A stretch of 45,983 bases of DNA from Leptospira perdikensis (GCF_004769575.1 NZ_RQGA01000018.1:1-45983); one strand, 5' to 3'; positions 1-7,667 are shown, counted from the stretch's first letter. The notes: a model not told the origin generated them from the letters alone. A program made the numbers and translations.

Positions 1-75
1 CATACTTTCCATTCCAATCCGTAATTCTTTTCCTGAAGAAACTTATTATTTGTTTTGAGTTTTCCAGACTGTTCA
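1..75. repeat. Terminal direct repeat, left copy (circular overlap)
   Basis: These 75 bases are identical to the last 75 of the window. An exact redundancy lying inside a reading frame, with frames continuing cleanly across it, is what a circular or circularly permuted molecule gives when assembled as a linear contig. It is unlikely to be a biological terminal repeat, because a tail-chaperone-sized assembly k-mer explains its length equally well. Confidence 0.9.
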
Positions 76-428
76 ACTTCTTTTTCCAAGTATGTTTGTA
101 TATCACGGATCCTTTTGCGAATATGGAATCTTTTGATCCTTGTCATTGGATTTGTATCTACAGTCTTCTGTAATGAATCTGTGAGATTTTTAATACCTTC
201 CAAATCGAGTTTACCAGTTTTTGGATCGAAGAAACATTTCAAGTACTTTGGAAGGCCGAGTCTTTGGTTCCATTCGATACCAACATATACACCATCGCTT
301 CTAAATTTTCCTCTATTTATCCTCTCAAGATCGTATAGTTCTTTCGAAATAGGAGTTTTGCCTTTTCTTTTTTCTCGATAGAAAAAGGCATCATATTCCC
401 TTTGAGTTGATCTAAAATCTGGATTCAT
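1..428 (-). CDS. Hypothetical early phage protein, N-terminal part (gene spans the contig junction)
   Basis: I do not recognise this protein. Translation starts at an ATG that overlaps the stop of the upstream methyltransferase gene (ATGA arrangement), so the two are probably translationally coupled. The frame stays open to base 1 and, following the circle, ends at a TAG at 45901-45899, giving about 145 residues. It is charged and rich in Lys and Arg, with a predicted helical C-terminal half (KRFHIRKRIRDIQTYLEKEVE). No Cys motif, membrane segment or signal peptide is visible. It belongs to the leftward early operon with recombination and DNA-modification genes. Confidence 0.7.
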   Translation of the reverse strand, partial: MNPDFRSTQREYDAFFYREKRKGKTPISKELYDLERINRGKFRSDGVYVGIEWNQRLGLPKYLKCFFDPKTGKLDLEGIKNLTDSLQKTVDTNPMTRIKRFHIRKRIRDIQTYLEKEVEQSGKLKTNNKFLQEKNYGLEWKV

Positions 429-1060
429 ACACTCTCCTTCTTTTTGTAGAACTTGAAACTTCGATCATCATGGCCAGACGATGGATCTATACAAATTCTA
501 CCTAGGTAGTCATATTCACTCCCTGACCAAATAGGCTTTGCAAAGTCTTTCCAAATGAGAATTCCGCCGGGTTTCAAAATTTGGTGAACTGATTTTAGAA
601 CTTTTGTCTTATCCACCAAACTACAGTTATATATTTCTTCGCTGTGATATTTGCTCCAAGGAGGATCAGCCATCACGACATCAAATGAATCTGGATCGAA
701 ATATTTGTGCGCTTCGGTGGCATCCCCTACTACATCTCGACCAGGAATTTGAGAACCTATTACAGCGAAATTGCTGTCCAGACGGGAATATGGACCAGAG
801 GGAATGGATCCTGAAAACAGATGAAGTAAATTACCCATGTCTGGAATTGTAGCTTTCAATCTAACCAAATCTTGAAGTGAATAAGCTCCTTTATAACCAG
901 AAATGTTTTTGAAATTTTGACCGTAATCCCATTCACCATAAAACCTCTTTCCATTAGAATAAAGATGAAGAGATTCAGGGAGACCTTCCACACGTGCAAA
1001 AGAATTATAATTCTCAACGATGGTTTTAGGAGTAATATTTAGCAGAACGTCAGTTTGCAT
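425..1060 (-). CDS. Phage DNA methyltransferase (class I SAM-dependent, DPPW motif)
   Basis: The predicted protein is about 211 aa. A DPPW motif at about residues 132-135 (inside VVMADPPW) is the catalytic motif IV of amino-methyltransferases that modify adenine N6 or cytosine N4. The segment LHLFSGS at about 79-85 looks like a SAM-binding motif I, and LKPGGILIW further on fits the strand after motif IV. I chose the ATG at 1060: it has AAAGAGAA just upstream and overlaps the J-domain gene by 11 bp, whereas the longer frame (start 1093) would overlap it by 44 bp. It acts on phage or host DNA, probably as protection from restriction or as regulation. Target sequence cannot be read from the protein. 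The next gene downstream overlaps its stop. Confidence 0.75.
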   Translation of the reverse strand: MQTDVLLNITPKTIVENYNSFARVEGLPESLHLYSNGKRFYGEWDYGQNFKNISGYKGAYSLQDLVRLKATIPDMGNLLHLFSGSIPSGPYSRLDSNFAVIGSQIPGRDVVGDATEAHKYFDPDSFDVVMADPPWSKYHSEEIYNCSLVDKTKVLKSVHQILKPGGILIWKDFAKPIWSGSEYDYLGRICIDPSSGHDDRSFKFYKKKESV

Positions 1061-1631
1061 GAAATTCTCTTTTTGCACTCTCAAATGCTTCATTCAATTC
1101 TGCCATCTTCTCGGGATCTCCACCTCTATCTGGGTGAAACTCCTTCGCTTTCAATAGAAAACTACGTTTTACGTCTTCGAAGGAACACTTCTCAGGTAAG
1201 TCTAAAATGTATTTCCAATGAGGTTTTGAAGGAAGGGCAAGGAAACCAGTGAATATTCTATCCAACATATCCGAAACACCCCAACGATCGATTCCTCGCA
1301 TTGCATCAATAGTCTTTGCGACTGCCCAAAGATTCTCTTCAATAGTTCTCCATTCATCACATGCGAGAACCCTTTGGTTTCCATTCAGCGTAAACCAAAC
1401 AGCAACACCTCGATCTTCTGGTTGTTTCTGTTGAGAATAAGGGAGGCCATCTATCTTCAAACGCAGGTTTGTCGATATGATTGCATTAGTTCCACCAAGA
1501 AGTTTTAGTTGGTATATCACCTCTTTAGTTGTTTTAGAAATTGAAAGATCTCTTTTCTCAAACCGAGAACCCCGAGGATACTTAGTCCTTTTAAAACCTT
1601 CTGGCCAAGCAAGTGGATATGCTTCAATCAT
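1050..1631 (-). CDS. J-domain (DnaJ-like) protein
   Basis: This is a 193-aa protein with a C-terminal J domain. The invariant HPD tripeptide is at about residues 166-168, followed by RGGDPEKMAELNEAFE, the usual helix III pattern. J domains stimulate the ATPase of DnaK-type chaperones. The N-terminal 130 residues include a block GVAVWFTLNG...VLACDEW...AIDAMRGIDRWG-like that I know from J-domain proteins of phages and plasmids, where the role is unclear. The start ATG overlaps the stop of the VRR-NUC gene (ATGA). The context suggests a role in assembling or disassembling phage replication or recombination complexes with host DnaK (inference, by analogy with lambda P/DnaJ). Confidence 0.8.
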   Translation of the reverse strand: MIEAYPLAWPEGFKRTKYPRGSRFEKRDLSISKTTKEVIYQLKLLGGTNAIISTNLRLKIDGLPYSQQKQPEDRGVAVWFTLNGNQRVLACDEWRTIEENLWAVAKTIDAMRGIDRWGVSDMLDRIFTGFLALPSKPHWKYILDLPEKCSFEDVKRSFLLKAKEFHPDRGGDPEKMAELNEAFESAKREFHAN

Positions 1632-2032
1632 GGACGCTCCTCCTTAAAATAATTCCTAATAATCTTGAAAGCTTCCTCTGCTCCAAAAGCGAAGTGAAAT
1701 TCATGATTCTGTTTTACCAAAAATGATCCAGTCTCAATTTGATTTTTGATTCTTTTGTCTTTTGGAGTGATGCCATCAGCTTTGAAAAGTTTCTCACCTT
1801 TCTTTTTCAACTCGATCCAAAGGCCGATTTTTCCATTTCTTGCATAAGGAAAATGGAAGTCCGACCAACCAGAAGAAACTCCTTGCTTTTTTGCAATCAA
1901 AGGGTTCCTTTTTCCAGACTCCATACCAACTCTGTATTTCAGATTTGGGTACGTAACTTCAAGCAGGTGAACTAGAGCACTTTGCTCTTGTGCTTCTGAA
2001 GGATCTCTGAGAATTGATTTATTCGTCTTCAT
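1628..2032 (-). CDS. VRR-NUC domain nuclease
   Basis: About 134 aa from the ATG at 2032. The core GVSSGWSDF...GLWIELKKKGE...IKNQIETG matches the VRR-NUC fold: a G-x-x-D acidic position, then the IELK strand carrying the catalytic E-x-K, then the Q of the following helix. Such small stand-alone nucleases are frequent in phage replication modules and cleave structured or flapped DNA (family knowledge). The start at 2032 has GGAG eight bases upstream and overlaps the previous gene by 14 bp; the longest frame would overlap by 110 bp and is unlikely. Confidence 0.8.
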   Translation of the reverse strand: MKTNKSILRDPSEAQEQSALVHLLEVTYPNLKYRVGMESGKRNPLIAKKQGVSSGWSDFHFPYARNGKIGLWIELKKKGEKLFKADGITPKDKRIKNQIETGSFLVKQNHEFHFAFGAEEAFKIIRNYFKEERP

Positions 2033-2744
2033 CTTCAAAATCTCCATCTTCTTTGGAAACAATTGAAAGGCTGAGTTGGGAATTTTCTTTCCTAGTAGAT
2101 TCCTTGATTTCTTTTTGCTTCTTCTCAACTTCCTTATTGAAATTACTTAGATGTAGATCCGCTTCAGAGAAAAACTTTTCGCAAAGCGAACGGAACTTTT
2201 TAAATTCCTTCGGCTCAACTGATTGCAATATTTCATCTAAGCATGCACGAGTTATGATCATGTTATGAGAGATTGGTAAAAGAGTTTCTGGATCATTTGA
2301 TTGGAATTGTAATTCGAATATTGGCCGAGCTCTTCCTGCTAATTTGAAATCCTTCTGTTTGATAAAATTGATTTGAATTTTCTCGATGGAGGGTAATCGA
2401 CTATATCTATCTTTAATTCGATTTTCTCTAAGGGACAATTCTGTTGCTTCAAATTGAAGAGCAAGATTTGCAAGATGGGAATTTAGATCCCTTTCGAGAT
2501 CTTTCGATGTTGGCAAATCCCACCCTTGGATTTCGTTGATCAACTTTTTCATAGATTCAACGATTTTCCAAATGTTAGTATTGGTTTTCTCTCCTGTATC
2601 CACAGTAATTTCATAGTTTTGAAGAACCTGTGCTTTTAATTTGAGAGATGATTTGATATCGGCTGAAATTACAGTGTATGTTTTTTCTGCAACTTCACGA
2701 TCTATTTGATCTTCCGTTTTTTGTGTAAGTGTTGCCTGGGACAT
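2019..2744 (-). CDS. Hypothetical phage early protein, helical, acidic tail
   Basis: A 241-aa protein I cannot assign. It appears mostly alpha-helical with long charged stretches (residues about 30-120 and 180-220), and ends in a very acidic tail (DGDFEDEDE). Acidic C-termini are common in proteins that dock on DNA-processing partners, but no SSB-type Phe tip is present. It lies between a small unknown and the VRR-NUC nuclease, within the recombination/replication operon. It may be a replication accessory factor (inference only). Confidence 0.65.
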   Translation of the reverse strand: MSQATLTQKTEDQIDREVAEKTYTVISADIKSSLKLKAQVLQNYEITVDTGEKTNTNIWKIVESMKKLINEIQGWDLPTSKDLERDLNSHLANLALQFEATELSLRENRIKDRYSRLPSIEKIQINFIKQKDFKLAGRARPIFELQFQSNDPETLLPISHNMIITRACLDEILQSVEPKEFKKFRSLCEKFFSEADLHLSNFNKEVEKKQKEIKESTRKENSQLSLSIVSKEDGDFEDEDE

Positions 2745-2749
2745 GAAAA

Positions 2750-3001
2750 TTATGCTGCCTTATTTTTATTTTTCTCAAAGTATTCCATTGCTCTCTTCAT
2801 CGAAGGTGTATGCAAAGACGAAGGGAAATTAGCTAGTTTCAAAGGAGGCATCTTGACTTTATATACAGTCGTTAACCTTCTAAGGAACTCTAGAACGTTA
2901 GTTTCTAAATTGCCTTGTTTGTTCTCGCAATGTTCTAAAATAAATTTTTCTGGATTCTCTCTGAAAGAAACAGATGGGTTCAGTGAATTAGGTGCGCTCA
3001 T
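2750..3001 (-). CDS. Small hypothetical phage protein
   Basis: An 83-aa, Lys/Asn-rich soluble protein with no recognisable motif, signal or membrane segment. Its start overlaps the end of the winged-helix gene by 14 bp and its stop sits 5 bp before the next gene, so it is a regular member of the leftward early operon. Function unknown. Confidence 0.6.
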   Translation of the reverse strand: MSAPNSLNPSVSFRENPEKFILEHCENKQGNLETNVLEFLRRLTTVYKVKMPPLKLANFPSSLHTPSMKRAMEYFEKNKNKAA

Positions 3002-3410
3002 TGGTTTCGAACTCCTTCATCCAATCATCGAACGAAACTGAATGAGTAATTTCTTCCTTTGGCTCTACTTTGATTATCTGCACTTTAGGTTCAGATACTT
3101 CTTTAAAAGGAAGAACATCTCCAGGACGGGATCTTGTGTAGACTAGTGCCTTATTTCTAGCAGGACGTGAAGCTTGGATCCATCCTTCCTTTCTAAGCCA
3201 TCGTAAAGCATAGTCAACTTTTGCATAGGTCCACCTAGGCATATTCAAAGGCGTATTCGCATTCGCAAGCTCCACGATGTGATTGATTCTTCCTTGCCAT
3301 GAGTCCTTTGAACCAATTCGAAAGTAAATAAGTCCTAAAATAAAAAGTCTATTCTTGTTCTGGATAAGCAAAGGAGCATCCAAGGGCATTTTTGACCAAA
3401 AATCGTTCAT
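2988..3410 (-). CDS. Winged-helix protein, possible replication organiser
   Basis: A 140-aa protein. Residues about 20-95 look like a winged helix: a first helix (LFILGLIYFRIG), a recognition-like helix (WTYAKVDYALRWLRKEGWIQ) and a basic wing (ASRPARNKALVYTRSRPG). The C-terminal 45 residues are acidic and probably flexible. Small winged-helix proteins next to recombinase genes often load replication proteins at a phage origin, but a transcriptional role is equally compatible. The start ATG overlaps the stop of the small membrane protein gene (ATGA). Confidence 0.6.
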   Translation of the reverse strand: MNDFWSKMPLDAPLLIQNKNRLFILGLIYFRIGSKDSWQGRINHIVELANANTPLNMPRWTYAKVDYALRWLRKEGWIQASRPARNKALVYTRSRPGDVLPFKEVSEPKVQIIKVEPKEEITHSVSFDDWMKEFETNERT

Positions 3411-3586
3411 CTTCTACCACCTAACGAAATAAATCGAATTACCTCAGCTGACTGCCTTGGCTTTAAATTAAGCATGATAATTCTTTGGCTTAATGCTCGG
3501 AGAAGTGGTCTTCCCCAAGCTAAGCAAAACAAAACTAAAGAATGTAACATCAGCGTGACTCCAAGTTGGAACATTCCTTCGTTCAT
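3407..3586 (-). CDS. 59-aa single-TM microprotein
   Basis: A short gene with one of the strongest ribosome sites in the window (GGAGGAGGAATAG before ATG). It encodes 59 residues beginning MNEGMFQLGVTLML, followed by a hydrophobic stretch (about residues 8-24) and a basic tail rich in Arg/Lys. Its stop overlaps the ATG of the winged-helix gene. A membrane anchor with a positive cytoplasmic tail is predicted. I do not recognise the family. Position and coupling argue that it is real. Confidence 0.65.
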   Translation of the reverse strand: MNEGMFQLGVTLMLHSLVLFCLAWGRPLLRALSQRIIMLNLKPRQSAEVIRFISLGGRR

Positions 3587-4777
3587 CTATTCCTCCTCCG
3601 TAGTCGGGACTTTAAATCCCCAAACTTTTGCAATTTCTCTGGATTGGTCTTTGTCCAAAAAGATATGGTCCAGATCACCAATACAGAAATACTTCATATC
3701 ATCCAAAAGGTTATCTCTTCGTGATGATTTAAGGCACTGTAAAATGGATAATCCAGTGAATCGGTTTATCTCGTTTAGTTCAGCAGTTTCTGACTCAGGG
3801 AGTAAAAACTCTTTGAGAGGCTTATGTGGTTCCCAATCTGGTTTGCTTGTTACATCCAAGATTTTTGAAACTGTTGGTTCCGTAGTTCCGGATCCTGTGA
3901 TCTCCTTATATCTCACCATGATTTCTTTTGAAGAAAGACCTTCATGATGAAGTTTAGTGATCAAATTTTCTTTAATCTGATCTTGGTTTAATTTTCCAAC
4001 GTACACAATCTTCCAAGGCTTCTTCTGATGAACTGAATAGAATGCAGCCTGACATTTATAATCCAAACTAACATCTTCCCATTTCTTTGGTATCGAACCA
4101 GAAGTCTTGAGATCGATTCCAAACTCAGTGTATTCAAAATCGGTGAATCCGATGACGGGTAATCCAAGTTTGAAGCCATGGTAAAGCAATCTTGTTTGAT
4201 AGTTTGGTGTTCCAGGTATCGATTTAAAATACTCTACTGCGTATGGAACAGCCGACTCAATCAATGAATACTGCTTCTCAACTTTCTTTAGGTATTTTGA
4301 ATAATCTTCACTTTCTGGAAAAACATACTCTGGAAGATCTTCATCCATATTCAGTTTATATAAAACATCAACGATTGTTTTCAATACTTGCGGAAATTGA
4401 GTTTTGTCCATAGCCATCATGATCTTCTCAATCTTTTCATCTGAAAAGTTCTCAAGACCTTTTGGGAAAACATGCAATAAATGCGATACGACTTCTCGTT
4501 GGTATACGTTTATCGCATCACCTACCAATTTTTCCATGGTAAGAGATTCTTTTACAGGATCCATGAGGGACCTCATGACGGCTGATTCAATTGCGTTCCC
4601 TCTCCAAGCACCTTCCATCGGCCATCGAGATTTAAAATCAGCAACATATCGAAGATACCAAGTAAATCGGTTCCTTCGAAATGCGTTAAAAGATGAAATC
4701 GAAAATCGTTCGATATCAATGTCTCCAAGTTTATTGGAGACGGATTTCATTTGGTTTTGAGTAATCACTGTTTGCAT
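3587..4777 (-). CDS. PD-(D/E)XK exonuclease (RecB/lambda-exo-like), partner of Bet
   Basis: A 396-aa protein carrying the ordered motifs of RecB-type nucleases: S-x-x-x-F near residues 28-33, G-x-x-x-E at 60-64 (RGNAIE), GFTD at 210-213, the metal-binding and catalytic IDLKT at 221-225, and the Q-x-x-x-Y helix (QAAFY, 243-247). Such enzymes resect DNA ends to produce 3' overhangs for the annealing protein. The gene sits 15 bp downstream of bet, the usual pairing in phage Red-like recombination modules. The C-terminal 130 residues are of unclear function. Exact polarity (5'-3' or RecE-like) cannot be told from sequence. Confidence 0.8.
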   Translation of the reverse strand: MQTVITQNQMKSVSNKLGDIDIERFSISSFNAFRRNRFTWYLRYVADFKSRWPMEGAWRGNAIESAVMRSLMDPVKESLTMEKLVGDAINVYQREVVSHLLHVFPKGLENFSDEKIEKIMMAMDKTQFPQVLKTIVDVLYKLNMDEDLPEYVFPESEDYSKYLKKVEKQYSLIESAVPYAVEYFKSIPGTPNYQTRLLYHGFKLGLPVIGFTDFEYTEFGIDLKTSGSIPKKWEDVSLDYKCQAAFYSVHQKKPWKIVYVGKLNQDQIKENLITKLHHEGLSSKEIMVRYKEITGSGTTEPTVSKILDVTSKPDWEPHKPLKEFLLPESETAELNEINRFTGLSILQCLKSSRRDNLLDDMKYFCIGDLDHIFLDKDQSREIAKVWGFKVPTTEEE

Positions 4778-4792
4778 AAGAATCTTCTCTTT

Positions 4793-5743
4793 TTAAAAGA
4801 GATCCTCCTGTTTTTCTGCAGTAACTGGTGGAGTTACATTCTTCACTTCAGGTTTAGGTGTTTCTTTTGGTTTGAGAGCTTCCATATCAGAATGAATTGC
4901 TTTGATGCAATCATCGAAAAGATCCAATCTACCAACGGCAGAAAATAACTCTTTGTCTGAGTGAACTTCTCCATTCCATTTGTTGAGGTTCTTTAACTTA
5001 CCTTCAAGATTTGCGACGGTACTGTTTTTTAATTTTACCAACTTATCAAGAAGATCTGTTTTATATTTCAAAGGATCAAAATCAGGTGTTCCGACAGTAG
5101 GAGCATTTCCACCTTCGCTGGAAGGTATAGGATGTTTTGTTTCCTTTGATTCTTCTGGAGTTGTTACTACCGAGGGATTCAATTCTTTTTCAGAAGATCC
5201 CATCTCATCAGCTGTATACAAACCCGATAACTCTTGTGGGAATGCTTTTCTCAAAGCTAAAGCTTCAGCACATTTTGAAAGCATAAGTTCGGGCATTTTT
5301 GCCCACATTGAATTTGGCTTTCCTTCTTTTGTCTTTTGGACATACGAATCATACTTTGCAATTGCAAAGATTGGTTCCTTGAATCCGGTTCTATATACTC
5401 CAACCTTTGCTGCAAGTGGTGGAGTTGGTTCAACCCAAACATCCTTCCAAACTCCATCTTTACCGCAAAACAAAGGCAATGTTTGACCTTCGTATTTTCC
5501 TGATCTCTCAGCTATCAACCTGAAACCATCTATGGAAGTTTGAATTGACATTACTTCTTTTTGTTCTTTGGCATCCCAACGTTTTACTGCAAAAACCTGC
5601 CTCGCGAAAGGATCCAATTGAGTTCGATTGCAAACCTGAATAAATAATTTCAGTTCATCATCCGTGGATCCTTTACAAATTGTAGATTTCAAAAGGTCTA
5701 CTTGTTCCTTTGTAATAGAATTAATTGTTATTGCAGTGGTCAT
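4793..5743 (-). CDS. bet: Phage recombination protein Bet (RecT/Red-beta family annealase)
   Basis: A 316-aa single-strand annealing protein. The N-terminal 190 residues follow the Bet family closely: a helix before [19 protein letters not shown], then [16 protein letters not shown], and the [24 protein letters not shown] block ending near GLYTADEM. It would anneal complementary single strands made by the neighbouring exonuclease. The C-terminal 120 residues are a variable linker plus helices. The protein ends in QEDLF, which fits the sliding-clamp-binding pentapeptide QLxLF/QxxLF (inference). The start has AAGGAGTGCATGT upstream and overlaps the zinc-finger gene by 4 bp. Confidence 0.9.
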   Translation of the reverse strand: MTTAITINSITKEQVDLLKSTICKGSTDDELKLFIQVCNRTQLDPFARQVFAVKRWDAKEQKEVMSIQTSIDGFRLIAERSGKYEGQTLPLFCGKDGVWKDVWVEPTPPLAAKVGVYRTGFKEPIFAIAKYDSYVQKTKEGKPNSMWAKMPELMLSKCAEALALRKAFPQELSGLYTADEMGSSEKELNPSVVTTPEESKETKHPIPSSEGGNAPTVGTPDFDPLKYKTDLLDKLVKLKNSTVANLEGKLKNLNKWNGEVHSDKELFSAVGRLDLFDDCIKAIHSDMEALKPKETPKPEVKNVTPPVTAEKQEDLF

Positions 5744-6132
5744 ACATGCACTCCTTCATTAATCGGTGGGATTAATCCCTCTGCTTCCAGTCGTTCTGTG
5801 ATCTCTTGAAGAGATGGTTCCCTTCCAAGTTCTGATGAAAGTTTGAATCTCGCTTCATCCACCATTCTTGTAAGTTTATCGAAATCGTCTTTTTTGACCT
5901 CATTCCTGATCGATTCATAGTTATCATAATGGCCGCATTCGTTATCCCATCGATCACACAAGAGTTTCTTACTTCCATCGTATGAGTAATCTTGCCATCG
6001 CTTAACAGCACGTTTAGCACCACACTTCGGACATTTATTCGAAATCGTGTAATCAGCAAGGAACTCAGAAAATCCGTTATGTTCTGCGATTCTCGGAATT
6101 CTTACGGTTATCGTTTCATTCGTTTTTTCCAT
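5740..6132 (-). CDS. Zinc-finger phage protein
   Basis: About 130 aa from the ATG at 6132, chosen because GGAGGAGAGTAAAG lies directly before it; a longer frame to 6240 would include the hairpin region and lacks such a site. It carries a likely zinc site: [13 protein letters not shown] followed by [14 protein letters not shown] (CxxC, then Cys...CGH). The C-terminal half is a helix-rich segment with [15 protein letters not shown], reminiscent of a sigma-factor/HTH-like helix pair but too short to name. It is co-translated with bet (4-bp overlap). A DNA- or RNA-binding accessory role is likely. Confidence 0.65.
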   Translation of the reverse strand: MEKTNETITVRIPRIAEHNGFSEFLADYTISNKCPKCGAKRAVKRWQDYSYDGSKKLLCDRWDNECGHYDNYESIRNEVKKDDFDKLTRMVDEARFKLSSELGREPSLQEITERLEAEGLIPPINEGVHV

Positions 6133-6210
6133 CTTTACTCTCCTCCTTTTAATACTTGCAAAGAAGAGATGAAGGGTATAAGTTGTTCCTAACATCTCCT
6201 CCGATGTGGC

Positions 6211-6246
6211 CCTCGATTGATCGCCGCCAAGCATAGTCAATCGGGG
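6211..6246. promoter_or_regulatory. 10-bp stem hairpin upstream of the zinc-finger/bet operon
   Basis: CCTCGATTGA (6211-6220) pairs with TCAATCGGGG (6237-6246), with one G-U wobble and a 16-base loop. It lies in the 124-base gap between two early genes, upstream of the strong ribosome site at 6132. It is relatively G+C rich for this genome. It could be an attenuator, an RNA processing site or an origin hairpin. No U-run follows on the minus strand, so a simple intrinsic terminator is unlikely. Confidence 0.5.
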
Positions 6247-6256
6247 GTTTGTTGTT

Positions 6257-6451
6257 TTATGACCAAAGTCCTCCCAAAGGATTCATACTGGTCGAACTTT
6301 TCGCATAACGATTCACTGCTGTAGAATCTATAAGATGTCTCACTTTTTTGAATTCCGTATGAAGTTCAGATTGAGTTTTCCCGTGCTGATATTTCTCAGA
6401 TTTCGAGTTCTCAAATTCCTCCTTAAGGATTTCAAAAAAAGAATTATCCAC
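6257..6451 (-). CDS. Small hypothetical phage protein (GTG start)
   Basis: A 64-aa charged protein beginning with GTG and overlapping the stop of the previous gene by 8 bp. Composition is ordinary for the early block (Glu, Lys, Ser rich; a helix over the first 35 residues). No known motif. The overlap supports coupling. The unusual start and short length lower confidence. Confidence 0.5.
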   Translation of the reverse strand: MDNSFFEILKEEFENSKSEKYQHGKTQSELHTEFKKVRHLIDSTAVNRYAKSSTSMNPLGGLWS

Positions 6452-6758
6452 CCGATTTCATCGCCTCCAATGAATTCAAAAATTCATCCTTTGACATCAA
6501 GTTGGAAGGATTGAGTAGCTTTTTGGAAATCTCAAGAAGCTCAGATAACCGGCCATCTTCTTCAACGATCTGAATGGCTGGTCTACCTTCATTCTTGGAA
6601 AGCAATCGATAGTCTTTATGCAAAACATACTTAGCATGATCATACAAAGAATTCCAAACCGCTTGATGGCTTGATTTTGATAGCAATGCAAACTCATTGA
6701 CCAGTTTCGCAATTTCATGGCGGATACTGGATGTGTTTGAAACAACATTAGTTTCCAT
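6444..6758 (-). CDS. Hypothetical phage early protein (possible ORF6C/regulatory-like)
   Basis: About 104 aa from the ATG at 6758, which follows GAGGGAAGG. The segment HQAVWNSLYDHAKYVL resembles helices seen in phage antirepressor C-terminal regions such as ORF6C, but the match is weak and I would not name it. The rest is helical with a Leu-rich C-terminus (LSELLEISKKLLNP). It is the third gene of the leftward early operon and overlaps the end of the 37-codon gene upstream by 11 bp. Confidence 0.6.
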   Translation of the reverse strand: METNVVSNTSSIRHEIAKLVNEFALLSKSSHQAVWNSLYDHAKYVLHKDYRLLSKNEGRPAIQIVEEDGRLSELLEISKKLLNPSNLMSKDEFLNSLEAMKSGG

Positions 6759-6861
6759 AAATACCTTCCCTCTTAAGAACAATACGAAGCTCAGCTAACG
6801 TAAGTTTGTATCCATAGAGCTTTAGATACCAATCTCGGATTTGCTTTGCTTTCGAAATCAT
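6748..6861 (-). CDS. 37-aa microprotein of the early operon
   Basis: A short gene whose ATG overlaps the stop of the HTH gene (ATGA) and whose stop lies inside the start of the next gene, so it is doubly coupled. The product begins MISKAKQIRDWYLKLYGY and continues with TLAELRIVLKREGIYGN: two amphipathic basic helices, like a minimal helix-turn-helix. Function unknown. Perfect tiling between its neighbours is the main evidence that it is translated. Confidence 0.55.
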   Translation of the reverse strand: MISKAKQIRDWYLKLYGYKLTLAELRIVLKREGIYGN

Positions 6862-7151
6862 GCGGATACCCTTTCCAATGTTCTAATCGCTTTGGTTGGA
6901 TCTGGATAATCTCGGTCCAGGTAGATGTCGTGCTTCTCAAACCAGAGAGCGACTTTAGGAGAATGGCACTTGTTGGTAATGAATTCCGAGACTACTGGCC
7001 TACTTACACCAGCTTCATACGCAATTGTGGCCTGATCCTTGCCTAAGTAGGCTAAAATCCGACTGATTGCCACCGGATCGTCAGGGAAAGGCCTGACAGG
7101 AGACATAGTAAGAATCTCTACTAAATTCGATTGATTAGTTTCGCTCATCAT
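6858..7151 (-). CDS. HTH regulator at the head of the early operon (Cro-like position)
   Basis: A 97-aa protein with a helix-turn-helix in ATIAYEAGVSRPVVSEFITNK (about residues 41-61). It is the first gene leftward of the control region and is divergent from the XRE repressor gene, the position that Cro-type regulators take in lysogeny switches. It may act as Cro or as a CII-like activator. The upstream region contains a perfect dyad (7169-7185) and two ATGC-N5-GCAT sites that could be its operators. Start could be either of the two adjacent ATGs. Confidence 0.7.
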   Translation of the reverse strand: MMSETNQSNLVEILTMSPVRPFPDDPVAISRILAYLGKDQATIAYEAGVSRPVVSEFITNKCHSPKVALWFEKHDIYLDRDYPDPTKAIRTLERVSA

Positions 7152-7168
7152 ATGTGATTTAACCCTGA

Positions 7169-7185
7169 ACCTAATTGATTTAGGT
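7169..7185. promoter_or_regulatory. Operator-like dyad (ACCTAA-TTGAT-TTAGGT)
   Basis: A perfect inverted repeat with 6-bp arms and a 5-base centre, 18 bp upstream of the leftward HTH gene. It is distinct from the two sites nearer the repressor gene. It is a natural operator for one of the two divergent regulators. Confidence 0.55.
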
Positions 7186-7199
7186 AACGAAATGAGACT

Positions 7200-7212
7200 A
7201 TGCTATTTGCAT
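7200..7212. promoter_or_regulatory. Operator-like site 1 (ATGC-N5-GCAT)
   Basis: ATGCTATTTGCAT, followed by ATTTTT. The same half sites and the same trailing sequence recur 34 bp away, a spacing near three helical turns that suits cooperative repressor dimers. Lies in the divergent switch region. Confidence 0.6.
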
Positions 7213-7233
7213 ATTTTTGTAAACAAATAAATT

Positions 7234-7246
7234 ATGCTTATTGCAT
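7234..7246. promoter_or_regulatory. Operator-like site 2 (ATGC-N5-GCAT)
   Basis: ATGCTTATTGCAT followed by ATTTTT, matching site 1 except for an inverted AT pair in the spacer. It ends 18 bp before the ATG of the XRE repressor gene, so occupancy would be expected to autoregulate that gene. Confidence 0.6.
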
Positions 7247-7264
7247 ATTTTTTTCAGGGTATTA

Positions 7265-7639
7265 ATGGAAAGAATTAGGGAGATCCTAACTGACCTCAAA
7301 AGTGAGGGATATACTCAATCTTCGTTTGCTGAAGAATTGGGTAAAGACCAAGGGACTGTTAGTAAATGGTTAAATGGGAAAATGGACGTTCCGGAGTCCA
7401 TTGCAATCATCATCGAAGCAAAGTTTGGTTATAGAAAAGAATGGATTTTGGATGGAAAACTTCCGAAGAAAATAGATCGCAAACAAGAACTTGCTGAAGT
7501 CGCTCGGATCTCCAAGCAAGGAAGGGATTTGGATTTGGTTCCAGAAATAAGAGATCTTCTTCCAGATATAAAGAAACTGAAAGAAGAAGATTACAATGTT
7601 TTGATTACTACAATTAAAAGATTCCTAGGGAAAAAGTAA
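7265..7639 (+). CDS. XRE-family repressor (lysogeny regulator)
   Basis: About 124 aa from the ATG at 7265 (CAGGG upstream; a frame extension upstream runs through operator site 2). An N-terminal XRE helix-turn-helix is clear: TQSSFAEELGKDQGTVSKWLNGKMDVP. After residue 60 comes the short wedge GYRKEWILDGK typical of small phage repressors, then a charged helical C-terminus that probably dimerises. There is no LexA/CI-type autoproteolytic domain. Release from repression would therefore need another route, such as an antirepressor or the ImmA/IrrE-type protease encoded at 12297-11773 (inference). Confidence 0.8.
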   Translation: MERIREILTDLKSEGYTQSSFAEELGKDQGTVSKWLNGKMDVPESIAIIIEAKFGYRKEWILDGKLPKKIDRKQELAEVARISKQGRDLDLVPEIRDLLPDIKKLKEEDYNVLITTIKRFLGKK

Positions 7640-7667
7640 GCTAAATTTACAAAGGAATTTTATTTTA

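Noticed and set aside
3474..3947. A 157-codon plus-strand frame near the exonuclease gene
   Set aside because: It overlaps the exonuclease and the small TM gene, both well supported on the minus strand, and its translation is unlike any family.
5740..6240. Longer version of the zinc-finger protein starting at 6240
   Set aside because: The extra 36 codons run through a hairpin and the ribosome site GGAGGAGAG, which points to the ATG at 6132. A leader peptide remains possible.
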